Shown here in pieces: positions 6,407 to 14,181 of a stretch of DNA of 26,063 nt. Location: the NCBI GenBank assembly GCA_021779695.1, contig JAJYAE010000023.1:1-26063 (forward strand), read 5' to 3'. The notes beneath the pieces were generated by a model. That model made no database searches. It was not told the DNA's origin and saw only the letters and a program-made list of their open reading frames with translations. The position numbers and the translations under genes were made by a program. Source of the DNA: Acidobacteriota bacterium. Its GTDB lineage: Bacteria > Acidobacteriota > Terriglobia > Terriglobales > Acidobacteriaceae. Each line of letters begins with the position of its first letter. Position 1 is the first letter of the stretch.

Positions 6407-7141
6407 TTATCGTGAAAATTGCGATACGTCGATTTGTGCACCCTGTTGTTTGGCGGGAGTCTTTACCATCTCATGCGCCAGCACCCGGCGATTGAACGCA
6501 TGAATCACGCGCGCCACGTACACCCGCGTCTCGTGGTACGGCGGCACGCCATGATACTTGTCCACCGCCGCCGGTCCGGCATTGTAGGCCGCCAGCGCCA
6601 AAGCCAGGTTCTCGTGGTAGCGCGTCAGCAGCTCGTCGAGATATCTGGTCCCGCCGCGCACATTCTGTTCTGGTTCCAGGCTGTTCTGGACGCCCATGGC
6701 ATGCGCCGTTGAAGGAATCAGTTGCATCAGTCCCTGCGCTCCAGCTGGACTGGTGGCGCGCACGCGCCCTCCGCTCTCTGCCTGCACCACGCTGGCCAGC
6801 AGGTCCACATCCAGGTTGTGAGCCTCGCCGGCTTCCGCCAGCATCTCGTGCAAATCCGTCCGGCTCAGCTTCCCATCGGTGCGTGGCTTCGCCACCGCAG
6901 CCGCCACCGCCTTTGGCGGCGCGTCCGGCAGCGGTGTAAACGCCGCCAACTCTTTCGGCTCCAGGGCGATGTAATTCTCCTCACCATGGCTCAAGTACAA
7001 CCGTACCTGGCCATCCACCAGCGCGTGATGATCACAGCGCATCGTGAACCCATTGGATAGAGTCGCCAGCTCTTCCGCGCCGGCGCACAGCGACACCGTC
7101 ATCCAGACTGCCGCGGCCATCCATCTCCAGTGCAACTTCAT
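6407..7141 (-). CDS. Secreted lytic transglycosylase (SLT domain)
   Basis: 244 aa. An N-terminal signal peptide (KLHWRW then a hydrophobic stretch to CAGAEE) is followed by a roughly 70-residue region before an SLT/lysozyme-like domain (about 95-225). Visible motifs are AESGG with the catalytic glutamate (E122), GLMQL (137-141) and AYNAG (185-189), with PPYHETRVYV near the end. It would cleave the MurNAc-GlcNAc bond of peptidoglycan to give anhydro products, in the periplasm. I chose the ATG at 7141 because AAGGA lies five bases upstream; an ATG two codons earlier is possible. It starts 9 nt after the HAD gene stop, consistent with translational coupling. Confidence 0.9.
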   Translation of the reverse strand: MKLHWRWMAAAVWMTVSLCAGAEELATLSNGFTMRCDHHALVDGQVRLYLSHGEENYIALEPKELAAFTPLPDAPPKAVAAAVAKPRTDGKLSRTDLHEMLAEAGEAHNLDVDLLASVVQAESGGRVRATSPAGAQGLMQLIPSTAHAMGVQNSLEPEQNVRGGTRYLDELLTRYHENLALALAAYNAGPAAVDKYHGVPPYHETRVYVARVIHAFNRRVLAHEMVKTPAKQQGAQIDVSQFSR

Positions 7142-7150
7142 TCGCATCCT

Positions 7151-8038
7151 TCAGGCCTGCGCCCCGGCCGTCGATCGCCTGGCCAGGGCCTTTTCCAGCA
7201 CCACTGCAACCCCATCTTCATCGTTCGGCGGAGCCTGCTTCCAGCCGCGCGTCCGGGCCATCGTGCGCAACTCCACCGCGGCATTTCCCATCACCACGCT
7301 CTGCCCGGCCCACTCCAGCATGTCCAGGTCGTTCCAATTATCCCCAATCGCCATCGTTTCTTTGCGGTCGATGCCCAGCCGCGCGGCCAGCCGCGCCAGC
7401 GCCCATCCCTTGGAGACACCCTGTGGCAGCAGATCCAGAATGGACAGATCCCGCCCCGGATACTCCGTGCGAATACACGCGCACGCGCTGCTCCACTCAC
7501 TCTCCTTCAAGGCGTGCTCGGCGGCGCGCATCTTGCTCAGGCCGCCCGCCACCATGCCCTGAATCGGATCGTTCCCATCACTCAGCGCATTCTCCAGAGG
7601 CTTTACCTCGGCGATCGACTTCCGGTTCGCTTCCACCCACAGCGCAATGCGTCCGTGCGCCTGCTCCATGTCTTCGAGCACCAGTTCTCCCGGTCCTTCG
7701 TGATCGAACGTAAAGACGACCGCCCCGAAGGGCCGTAGCAGTCCGCACAATCCCCGCGCGACTTGCGCCTTCAAATGACTGCGATCGATTGGTGTGCCGC
7801 CCAGAGTCCGTGTCACTGCACCATTGGACGTGATCAGTGGCATATCCGCTCGCAATCCAAGTCCCTCCAGGATCGGTGCGGTGTACGCCTGGCGCCGGCC
7901 CGTCGCAATGGCCACCACAATCCCGGCAGCTTGCGCGGCCCGCAGCGCCTGCGCATTCCGCGTGCTCACGTCGTGGGAAAAGGTCGGCAGCAGTGTGCCG
8001 TCCATGTCAATGGCCACCAGGCGGACAGGAGGATGCAT
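7151..8038 (-). CDS. HAD-superfamily Cof-type phosphatase
   Basis: 295 aa cytoplasmic hydrolase. All four HAD motifs are visible: DMDGT (D11 nucleophile, D13 acid/base), TSNGA (70-74, motif II), K210 (motif III) and GDNWNDLDM (232-240, motif IV, Mg2+ binding). The large insertion between motifs II and III is the C2-type cap of Cof/YbiV-like sugar-phosphate or nucleotide phosphatases. Substrate cannot be told from sequence. No Shine-Dalgarno precedes the ATG; instead TACACT lies six bases upstream, as expected for a leaderless mRNA. It is first in a probable operon with the lytic transglycosylase and the LPG-synthase-type gene. Confidence 0.9.
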   Translation of the reverse strand: MHPPVRLVAIDMDGTLLPTFSHDVSTRNAQALRAAQAAGIVVAIATGRRQAYTAPILEGLGLRADMPLITSNGAVTRTLGGTPIDRSHLKAQVARGLCGLLRPFGAVVFTFDHEGPGELVLEDMEQAHGRIALWVEANRKSIAEVKPLENALSDGNDPIQGMVAGGLSKMRAAEHALKESEWSSACACIRTEYPGRDLSILDLLPQGVSKGWALARLAARLGIDRKETMAIGDNWNDLDMLEWAGQSVVMGNAAVELRTMARTRGWKQAPPNDEDGVAVVLEKALARRSTAGAQA

Positions 8039-8044
8039 AACTCA

Positions 8045-8050
8045 AGTGTA
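8045..8050 (-). promoter_or_regulatory. -10-like TACACT six bases before the HAD gene start
   Basis: On the minus strand TACACT is followed by TGAGTT and then ATG. Transcription would begin at or next to the A of the start codon. No Shine-Dalgarno motif is present. The same arrangement occurs at 8830 and a close variant at 16052. Confidence 0.5.
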
Positions 8051-8170
8051 GTGGCTGTTACCCCGCGCTCCATCGCCGTCCACGGTGCTGCGGCACACTT
8101 CTTTGTGATGGCGGGCATACCCGTTCCATCGTACATGCGGTGCACAATAGGTCTGCGATGGAGATAGACC

Positions 8171-8698
8171 ATGAACGCACCCATCCTGGTTTCGTACGCC
8201 ACCCGCGGCGGGTCCACAGCGGAAGTCGCCGAGGCCATCAGCCTCGCCCTCAATGGAGAAGGCCTGCGATCGATCGTGCAACCCGTGGAAGCCGTTGAGT
8301 CCCTTGAGGGATTCAACACCATCATCCTTGGCGCGCCGCTCTACATCGGCCGATTCCCGAAGCCATTCCACCGGTTCCTCGTGCGGCATCGGGATGCGCT
8401 GCGGATCATCCGGCCCTGGATCTTCGTTCTCGGACCCACCCGCCCGATCCCATCCGACTTTGATGCGGCCAGGCGCCAGGCCCACCGGCAACTCGGCCGC
8501 CACCCCTGGCTGCAGCCCGTCGAGGTGCACATCTTCGGCGGACGCTTTGACTTGAATCATGCCCCGCAGCCGCTCACCCTTCTGCAGCGACTTCCCATCC
8601 CTGCGCTCAGGAGGCTGCCCACCGCCGATATCCGTGACTGGGTCGCCATCCGGGCATGGTCCAGGGCTGTGGCGCTCAACATCAAATCCGCCGCATGA
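8171..8698 (+). CDS. Flavodoxin-domain protein (HemG/flavodoxin-like)
   Basis: 175 aa. The N-terminal ILVSYATRGGSTAEVAEAI is a flavodoxin FMN phosphate-binding loop. The second segment FNTIILGAPLYIGRFPKPFHRFL is the usual 50s-loop region of flavodoxin_5-type proteins such as the HemG-like flavin oxidoreductases. Electron transfer or quinone-linked oxidoreductase activity in the cytoplasm is likely; a specific substrate is not deducible. GGAGAT starts 11 bases before the ATG. It is divergent from the HAD gene, with 132 bp between them, and appears monocistronic. Confidence 0.8.
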   Translation: MNAPILVSYATRGGSTAEVAEAISLALNGEGLRSIVQPVEAVESLEGFNTIILGAPLYIGRFPKPFHRFLVRHRDALRIIRPWIFVLGPTRPIPSDFDAARRQAHRQLGRHPWLQPVEVHIFGGRFDLNHAPQPLTLLQRLPIPALRRLPTADIRDWVAIRAWSRAVALNIKSAA

Positions 8699-8829
8699 CG
8701 CGGTCCGTGGATCGCTGCGCCACATGGGTCCTTCACTGCGAGTTTCCTGCGCGATCAGGGAGAAGCGAAGCCCAACCCACTCTCAAATGAAGCCATCGGT
8801 CGCGAAGCCGGCGCTGCCCACCGCTCCGG

Positions 8830-8835
8830 TACACT
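8830..8835 (+). promoter_or_regulatory. -10-like TACACT six bases before the zinc-ribbon ORF
   Basis: TACACT, then GGGACC, then GTG. The spacing and hexamer are identical to those before the HAD gene, suggesting a leaderless transcript. No -35 box is evident. Confidence 0.4.
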
Positions 8836-8841
8836 GGGACC

Positions 8842-9036
8842 GTGGAACGAATCTGTCGTCAGTGTCACGCAGTCCTGGCCGGCGAAACCCGCGGCGACTG
8901 GTGCCCCGCCTGTGGCGGCGCCCTTATTGAGCGGTCTGCTTTGCCCGCGTCTGACCCCGCTCCGGTTCAGGTCGATCATCGCGGAATCATCTTGCCGCGG
9001 CGTCATCCCGTCGGCGGCATTATCACGCCGCAGTAG
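8842..9036 (+). CDS. Small zinc-ribbon-like protein
   Basis: 64 aa starting with GTG. Two CxxC knuckles (C5-R-Q-C8 and C21-P-A-C24-GG) 12 residues apart form a predicted zinc ribbon, followed by a roughly 35-residue tail without recognised motifs. It has no ribosome-binding site but a -10-like TACACT six bases upstream. It ends 4 nt before the stop of the convergent LolC/E-type gene. No named family is recognised. The regular CxxC pair and upstream signal support a real gene, but it is short. Confidence 0.5.
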   Translation: MERICRQCHAVLAGETRGDWCPACGGALIERSALPASDPAPVQVDHRGIILPRRHPVGGIITPQ

Positions 9037-9040
9037 TGTC

Positions 9041-10327
9041 CTACTCGTAGCGCAGCGCCTCTGCGGGAAGAATACGCGCCGCTGCCGACGAGGGATACAG
9101 CGTGGCCAGAAGTGAAATGCCAATCGATACCGCCGACACAATTACTCCGTCCATCAGGCGCGGCGCAAACGGCAGCGTGTCGATCGAATATACCTCTGCC
9201 GACAGATGAATAAAGTGGTAGTGCCCACCCGCCCACGACGCCACGTATCCCAGCGCCACTCCCAGAATCGTCCCAATCACGCTGATCAGGAAACCTTGCA
9301 GCAGAAAGATCCGCCGCACCTGGCTCGGCTCCACGCCAAAGCTCATCAGAACCGCGATGTCGCGTGTCTTCTCCATCACCATCATTGTCAGCGCGATCAG
9401 AATATTCAGCGCTGCCACAATCACAATCAGGGCGATGATGATGAATGTCACCACCTGCTCCTCTTTCAGTGCGCGAAAAAGCGGCCGGTTCTGCTCAATC
9501 CAGTTGCTGGTCATGTAGCCCTTGCCAGCCGCCTGCTCAATGGCCCTGCCAATCTCCGGCGCGCGATCCATATCGTCCACCTTGAAGCTGATCACGGAGA
9601 GCAGGTCCGGCTCGCTGAACAGCCGCTGCGCATCGCTCAACCGCATGAAGGCCATCGCCGAATCGTATTGATAAAAACCGGAGTGAAAGATGCCCACCAC
9701 GCGGAAGCGCTGATACTTCGGCGCCAGTCCCAGCGGCGTCAGTTCGCCTTGCGGGCTGGTAATCAGAACCGAATCTCCTACCTGCACTCCGATCTGGTCT
9801 GCCAGGTCCTTGCCCATCACCAGCGGCGGAAACTCCGCATCCACAGGCTGGGGCAGGGAATCGCCGGGCGTCGGTACCGCAGTCGAATTCGCTGCCATCG
9901 CCGGCGTCAGGTCCTTCGCCGAGCCGGACACGATGGAATTCAGCAGATTGCTGACGGTCAGCTCTTCTGAGGGGATGATGCCCTTAATCAGCGCAAAGCC
10001 AGCATGCGGACCGCGCGACACCAGCACTTGCCCATACAGCCCCGGCGACGCGGCCGTCACGTGCGGTACCTGCCGCAACCGCTCCACCAGCGGCCGCCAG
10101 TTGCGGATCCCGTCCGCCGCCACGCGCATCAAGTCCACTTCCGACGACGCGCCCAGCAGCTTGTCCTGCAGGTCGCGCCGCATGCCGTTGGTGATGGCCA
10201 GCGCAATAATCAGCGCCGCCACGCCCGCGGCAACGCCCGCAATTGAAATGCTTGTGACGACGCCAACGACTGCCTGCCGGCGCTTGGCCCTCAAATAACG
10301 TGCAGCCACAAACAGTTCAAATCGCAT
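9041..10327 (-). CDS. LolC/LolE-type ABC transporter permease (FtsX family)
   Basis: 428 aa inner-membrane protein. The N-terminal FELFVAARYLRAKRR and first helix (about 20-46) precede a large periplasmic domain (about 50-285). Three C-terminal helices follow (about 290-405) with the FtsX-type motif MEKTRDIAVLMSFGVEPSQVRRIFLLQG. This arrangement matches LolC/LolE permeases that release lipoproteins from the inner membrane, or related MacB-type exporters. No LolD-like ATPase gene adjoins it. It starts 11 nt after the stop of the secreted propeller gene, so the two are very likely co-transcribed. The end EALRYE is typical of LolE-type proteins. Confidence 0.88.
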   Translation of the reverse strand: MRFELFVAARYLRAKRRQAVVGVVTSISIAGVAAGVAALIIALAITNGMRRDLQDKLLGASSEVDLMRVAADGIRNWRPLVERLRQVPHVTAASPGLYGQVLVSRGPHAGFALIKGIIPSEELTVSNLLNSIVSGSAKDLTPAMAANSTAVPTPGDSLPQPVDAEFPPLVMGKDLADQIGVQVGDSVLITSPQGELTPLGLAPKYQRFRVVGIFHSGFYQYDSAMAFMRLSDAQRLFSEPDLLSVISFKVDDMDRAPEIGRAIEQAAGKGYMTSNWIEQNRPLFRALKEEQVVTFIIIALIVIVAALNILIALTMMVMEKTRDIAVLMSFGVEPSQVRRIFLLQGFLISVIGTILGVALGYVASWAGGHYHFIHLSAEVYSIDTLPFAPRLMDGVIVSAVSIGISLLATLYPSSAAARILPAEALRYE

Positions 10328-10338
10328 CGTCCTGCCGC

Positions 10339-12630
10339 CTACCGGGCCGCCGCGCCAAATACCGTCTTGGCTACGCCCACGTTGTCATACCGGTCATACA
10401 CTCGCACCGTCAGCAGATGCTCGCCCGGGTGAGTCGCCAGCGCGGCCGCCGGCAGATTCAGCAGATAGCTCTCGTGCCTGGAATCGGACAAGACTCCCAC
10501 CGGCGCCAGGAACTGCCAGTCTCCCGCATCGAGCGAGTACTCCGCATGGGAAATCGGCGACTCCGCGTCCTGCGCATCAAACGTCACGCGCACCGGCTGG
10601 CTGCACGGCTTGCCCGCGCAATCCCCCGGCTGCGTCTCAGCCTTCAGCGACAGAATCACAGGTGGCGTCGTGTCCACTTCAAATCGGTCACTGATTTTTT
10701 CGTCCGTCAGCGCATCGCCCGCCATGTGTGAGGGCGAATCGCTTGCAATCACCTTGACCCGGTATCCGCCGTCGGGAATCAGCGCCGCATCAAAGCTGTA
10801 CGCCTTCTCCGTCAGATTCTTTTTGAGCAGCCGCCACACATGCTCGCCATCGCCGCGAAGATAAAGCGCGTACACCAGGTTGTCTCCATCATCATCATGC
10901 GCGGCCCACCGCACCGTGATGGCCGTCCGATCCTTCTGCGCCTGCAACGGCGAGCTTGAGGTGCCGTCGTAGTTAATTCCGGCATTCTGGCTCGCCGAAG
11001 GGAAGTTAATGATCACGGTCTGTTGGCTAGTCTGCTGCGTCTGCGCGGTCCAGCGCGCTCCCGGAGCCACCACCAGATCATCCACCACCGGGGCCGAGTT
11101 CACCGGCAGGTAGTTCACACCCACGCTGCCCACGCTCCCGCCCGGCTGCAGTACGGCCTTCCATTGCAAAAAACGTCCCGGCGGCGAAGCCACCGCGCCG
11201 TCCTTCAGCAGCGTCCAGGCACTCCATCCGCGGACGGGCTGCTCCACGTTGCCCGTGCGCGTCCACAAGGCGTAGCCGGCCGAGCCGGGCTCCACTTCCA
11301 CGCGTCCAAAGCGTGCCGTTGCGCCTGCATCCAGCACGTCGCTCGCATATTCGTGCATCTCAGCCGCGCCCAGCCGGGCCAGCTTGCCCGTATTGCCCGT
11401 GCCAATCAGGAATTCTCCATTCTGTCCTGCGGCCAGGCATAGCCCCTGTTGCGCGTCCAGATGCGCCACATCCGCATAGCTGCCGTCGGGTTGAATGCGA
11501 ATGACGCGCCCGCGATTGCCGCTCAACGCCAGCAGCCCATCTTTCTCGGCTGCCAGGGCGTACACGATTTCATCTTTGTCGCTCCACAGCTTGTTCGGCG
11601 CTTCATTCTCCTTCAGCGCATCAATCTCCGTCCCCTCCGGCACGGAAGCGCTCGCATTCACCGCCTGCATCGAGCCCGGCTGCACCACCGTAATCGTGAT
11701 GGATGCCAGCCCCTGCAGCGGCAAAGGTGGCAGCGGGTTGTGTCCCTTGTCGCCCACGCTCGCCGCGTAAATTGTGCCATCGGCGCCCACCGCCACCGCG
11801 GTCACTTCGCGCCGCGGCGACTCGAAGAGCACAAAACCCTTGCCATCCGGACTGATCCGATACACCAATCCGGTTCCTTCCGATCCCGCAATCAGGTTGC
11901 CCTTTGCATCCCATGCCAGCGAGCGGATATGCTCCTCGTCGCTCTTGAAAAACTCCTCTGGCTTCGCGGCCGGCATCTTCACATCCACGCGGTACACAGC
12001 GCCCGGTCCGCCCGTCGCAATATACAGCCGGCCCGCCGCGTCAAACGTCAGCGCCCAGACGTAATGGGACTTGCCATCCGCCGGTTTCGACTCCACCGTC
12101 GTGCCGTCAATCGTGCTTTTCTCCGGCAGCTTGCCCGCGTCAAACACCACCGTTGCGTTCGATTCATCCTGCTTCGTCGTGGCCGCCGGATTCAGCTTGT
12201 AGACCTTGCCGCTGGGCAGCGTCGCCGCATACAGGGCTCCATCCGGCCCCAGCGCCACCGCCTGCACGCTGACGTCTTTTGTCTCAAACAGCGTAAACGC
12301 CTTGCCGCTCTTGTCCACGCGCAGCACTGTTGCCGGTGAGCCTGTACCCAGGTAGGCAGTCCCATCCTTGTCGGTCGCAATGGACCACACAAAGGTCGAG
12401 GGCGTGGTCATGACCTCGCGCAACCCGGGCCCTTCGCGCAATACGCCCTCGCTGCCAATCGCAACGCCCTGCGGCGTCCCTTTCTCAAACTCTTCAAAGC
12501 GTGACTGGGTCCAGAGATGCGTCTGCTGCGCCAGCAGTCCGGGCGCTGCGACGGCACAGAAGATCGCAACCAGCGGGATGAAAACGGCCAGTGAAAGCAA
12601 GCGATGAGACTGGGGATTTCGGAATTCCAT
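10339..12630 (-). CDS. Large secreted beta-propeller protein with Ig-like C-terminus
   Basis: 763 aa. A signal peptide (hydrophobic 11-34, ending LLAQQ) is followed by repeated strands of the form VWxIAxDxxGxxYxGTGxxxxVxRV across about residues 75-430, consistent with a six- to eight-bladed beta-propeller (NHL/WD40-like). A region about 435-530 resembles a jelly-roll or discoidin-like fold (GWSAWTLL...GRFLQWKAVL). Two Ig/FN3-like segments follow (about 560-670 and 675-763, with TPPVILSLKA and VRVYDRYDN). It is presumably periplasmic or on the surface; substrate or partner unknown. There is no clear Shine-Dalgarno; TAGACT lies 10 nt upstream of the ATG. It follows the S4 gene after 51 nt and precedes the LolC/E-type gene by 11 nt. 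Confidence 0.8.
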   Translation of the reverse strand: MEFRNPQSHRLLSLAVFIPLVAIFCAVAAPGLLAQQTHLWTQSRFEEFEKGTPQGVAIGSEGVLREGPGLREVMTTPSTFVWSIATDKDGTAYLGTGSPATVLRVDKSGKAFTLFETKDVSVQAVALGPDGALYAATLPSGKVYKLNPAATTKQDESNATVVFDAGKLPEKSTIDGTTVESKPADGKSHYVWALTFDAAGRLYIATGGPGAVYRVDVKMPAAKPEEFFKSDEEHIRSLAWDAKGNLIAGSEGTGLVYRISPDGKGFVLFESPRREVTAVAVGADGTIYAASVGDKGHNPLPPLPLQGLASITITVVQPGSMQAVNASASVPEGTEIDALKENEAPNKLWSDKDEIVYALAAEKDGLLALSGNRGRVIRIQPDGSYADVAHLDAQQGLCLAAGQNGEFLIGTGNTGKLARLGAAEMHEYASDVLDAGATARFGRVEVEPGSAGYALWTRTGNVEQPVRGWSAWTLLKDGAVASPPGRFLQWKAVLQPGGSVGSVGVNYLPVNSAPVVDDLVVAPGARWTAQTQQTSQQTVIINFPSASQNAGINYDGTSSSPLQAQKDRTAITVRWAAHDDDGDNLVYALYLRGDGEHVWRLLKKNLTEKAYSFDAALIPDGGYRVKVIASDSPSHMAGDALTDEKISDRFEVDTTPPVILSLKAETQPGDCAGKPCSQPVRVTFDAQDAESPISHAEYSLDAGDWQFLAPVGVLSDSRHESYLLNLPAAALATHPGEHLLTVRVYDRYDNVGVAKTVFGAAAR

Positions 12631-12681
12631 TCTGCCGTTGAGTCTACTAGAGTTGCCCCTGACCGCGTGGTGCGCCGCGCC

Positions 12682-13062
12682 TCACGATCCGCCGCGAAAC
12701 TGGATAATCCGCCGCCGGTCGCGCTTGCTGGGTCGCCGCTCCGGCAGCGGCGCATACTGCTGCATCGCCTTGCGCTCTTCGGCCAGCAGCAGGCGCGCCG
12801 CCTTGCTCGCCTCAGTCTCGCAATAGAGCATCTGCGCCACGGCCGCGGGCCCGCGCATCTCGCTCAGCGCGAGCACTTCAATCTCGAACTCGCCGCCCTC
12901 ATTGCGCACGTGCAGCATCTCGCCGACCCGAACCTCGCGGGCAGGCTTGGCCGCTGCGCCATTCACGCGGATCCGTCCCAGGTCGCAGGCCTTGGACGCC
13001 AGCGCGCGTGTCTTGAAGAAGCGCGCTGCCCACAGCCACTTGTCTATGCGTACGCCGTTCAT
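12682..13062 (-). CDS. S4-domain RNA-binding protein (Hsp15-like)
   Basis: 126 aa. MNGVRIDKWLWAARFFKTRALASKACDLGRIRVNG is a typical N-terminal S4 domain of the HslR/Hsp15 family, which binds 50S subunits carrying stalled nascent chains in E. coli. The C-terminal third is basic (RRPSKRDRRR). AGGAG precedes the ATG at a good spacing. It starts 17 nt after the alcohol dehydrogenase stop, so they are likely in one transcript. Family is confident; the function in this organism is inferred. Confidence 0.88.
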   Translation of the reverse strand: MNGVRIDKWLWAARFFKTRALASKACDLGRIRVNGAAAKPAREVRVGEMLHVRNEGGEFEIEVLALSEMRGPAAVAQMLYCETEASKAARLLLAEERKAMQQYAPLPERRPSKRDRRRIIQFRGGS

Positions 13063-13079
13063 GCCGGCTCCTGCATCTT

Positions 13080-14090
13080 CTAATTTGCCAGCACCGCGCG
13101 ATAGCGGACCTTGTTCTTCTTCACCTTGTCCAGCGCTTCGTTCGCTTTGGACATCGGAAAAGTCTCCGTCATCGCCTTTACGCCGTGTCGCGCCGCCACA
13201 TGCAGCATCTCCCGCAACTGATGCGGGCTGCCGATCGGACTGCCGGTCACCATGCGCGCGCCTTCAATCAGCGGAAAGGCGGCAACCTCCATCGGCGACG
13301 GAGGAATGCCCAGCATGCAGAGCGAACCCGTCGGCCGCAGCGCCTGGATGTACAGGCTCCAGTCCTGGTCCGCATTCGCCGTGTTCAAGATCAGGTCGAA
13401 GCTGCCCGCGACCTCCCGCATCGCTTTCGTCTCGCGCGAATGCACAAAGTGTGTCGCGCCCAGGCTCCGCGCCTCTTCTTCCTTGGCTTCCGACGTGGAG
13501 AAAGCAGTGACCTCCGCGCCAAAGACCCGCGCAAACTGGATCGCCATGTGCCCCAGGCCGCCGATGCCAACCACGCCCACACGCGATGCCGGATGAATGC
13601 CATGACGGCGCAACGGGTTGTAAACCGTAATGCCGCCGCACAACAGCGGCGCCGCATGCTCGCTTGCCAGCGCCTCGGGAATGGGAATCACAAATCGCTC
13701 GTTTGCCCGCACCCGGTTCGCATAGCCTCCGTTGCGATGCACGCACGTGCCTTCGGACTGCGGGCAAAGATTCTCCTTGCCCTGCATGCACCACTCGCAC
13801 TGTCCGCAGGAGTTTGACTGCCAGCCCAGCCCCACGCGGTCTCCAACGGCGCGCGACCGCACCTCGGAGCCGATGGCCGTGACTGTGCCAATCACTTCGT
13901 GGCCGGGAATGAAGGGATACTGGCTGACGCCCCAGTCGTTGGCGATGAGATGAAGATCGCTGTGGCATACCCCGCAGTGGGAGATGCTGATTTCAACTTC
14001 CCGCGATCCCAGGCTTCCGGGATCGTAGCGGAACGGCACAAGCTCGGCTCCCGCCGCGTGTACGCCAAGTCCTTCAATCGGGCTCGTCAT
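13080..14090 (-). CDS. Zinc-dependent alcohol/aldehyde reductase (CAD/YahK type)
   Basis: 336 aa medium-chain dehydrogenase/reductase. Catalytic zinc ligands: C39 (CGVCHSD), H64-E65 (GHE) and C151 (LLCGG). Structural zinc: C95, C98, C101 and C109. The Rossmann loop is VGVVGIGGLGHMA (171-183). The overall pattern matches the NADP-preferring cinnamyl-alcohol-dehydrogenase-like group, which reduces aldehydes. I chose the ATG at 14090 because MTSPIEGLGVHAAG is a usual N-terminus; an ATG at 14135 or TTG at 14147 would add 15-19 residues that look unlike the family. It lies 91 nt after the S55 gene and 17 nt before the S4 gene. Confidence 0.9.
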   Translation of the reverse strand: MTSPIEGLGVHAAGAELVPFRYDPGSLGSREVEISISHCGVCHSDLHLIANDWGVSQYPFIPGHEVIGTVTAIGSEVRSRAVGDRVGLGWQSNSCGQCEWCMQGKENLCPQSEGTCVHRNGGYANRVRANERFVIPIPEALASEHAAPLLCGGITVYNPLRRHGIHPASRVGVVGIGGLGHMAIQFARVFGAEVTAFSTSEAKEEEARSLGATHFVHSRETKAMREVAGSFDLILNTANADQDWSLYIQALRPTGSLCMLGIPPSPMEVAAFPLIEGARMVTGSPIGSPHQLREMLHVAARHGVKAMTETFPMSKANEALDKVKKNKVRYRAVLAN

Positions 14091-14181
14091 CGTCGTGCAG
14101 ACCTCGTCGGGGTCCAAGGAGGTCCTGGCCTTCATCCTGGCGCGCAAGCCTCATTGCATCTTCAGATGGATTCCCCGCTCC

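Noticed and set aside
11449..12339. 296-codon plus-strand open frame opposite the propeller gene
   Set aside because: It is a shadow frame. The minus-strand protein has a signal peptide and regular blade repeats, while this one is Arg/His-rich without domains.
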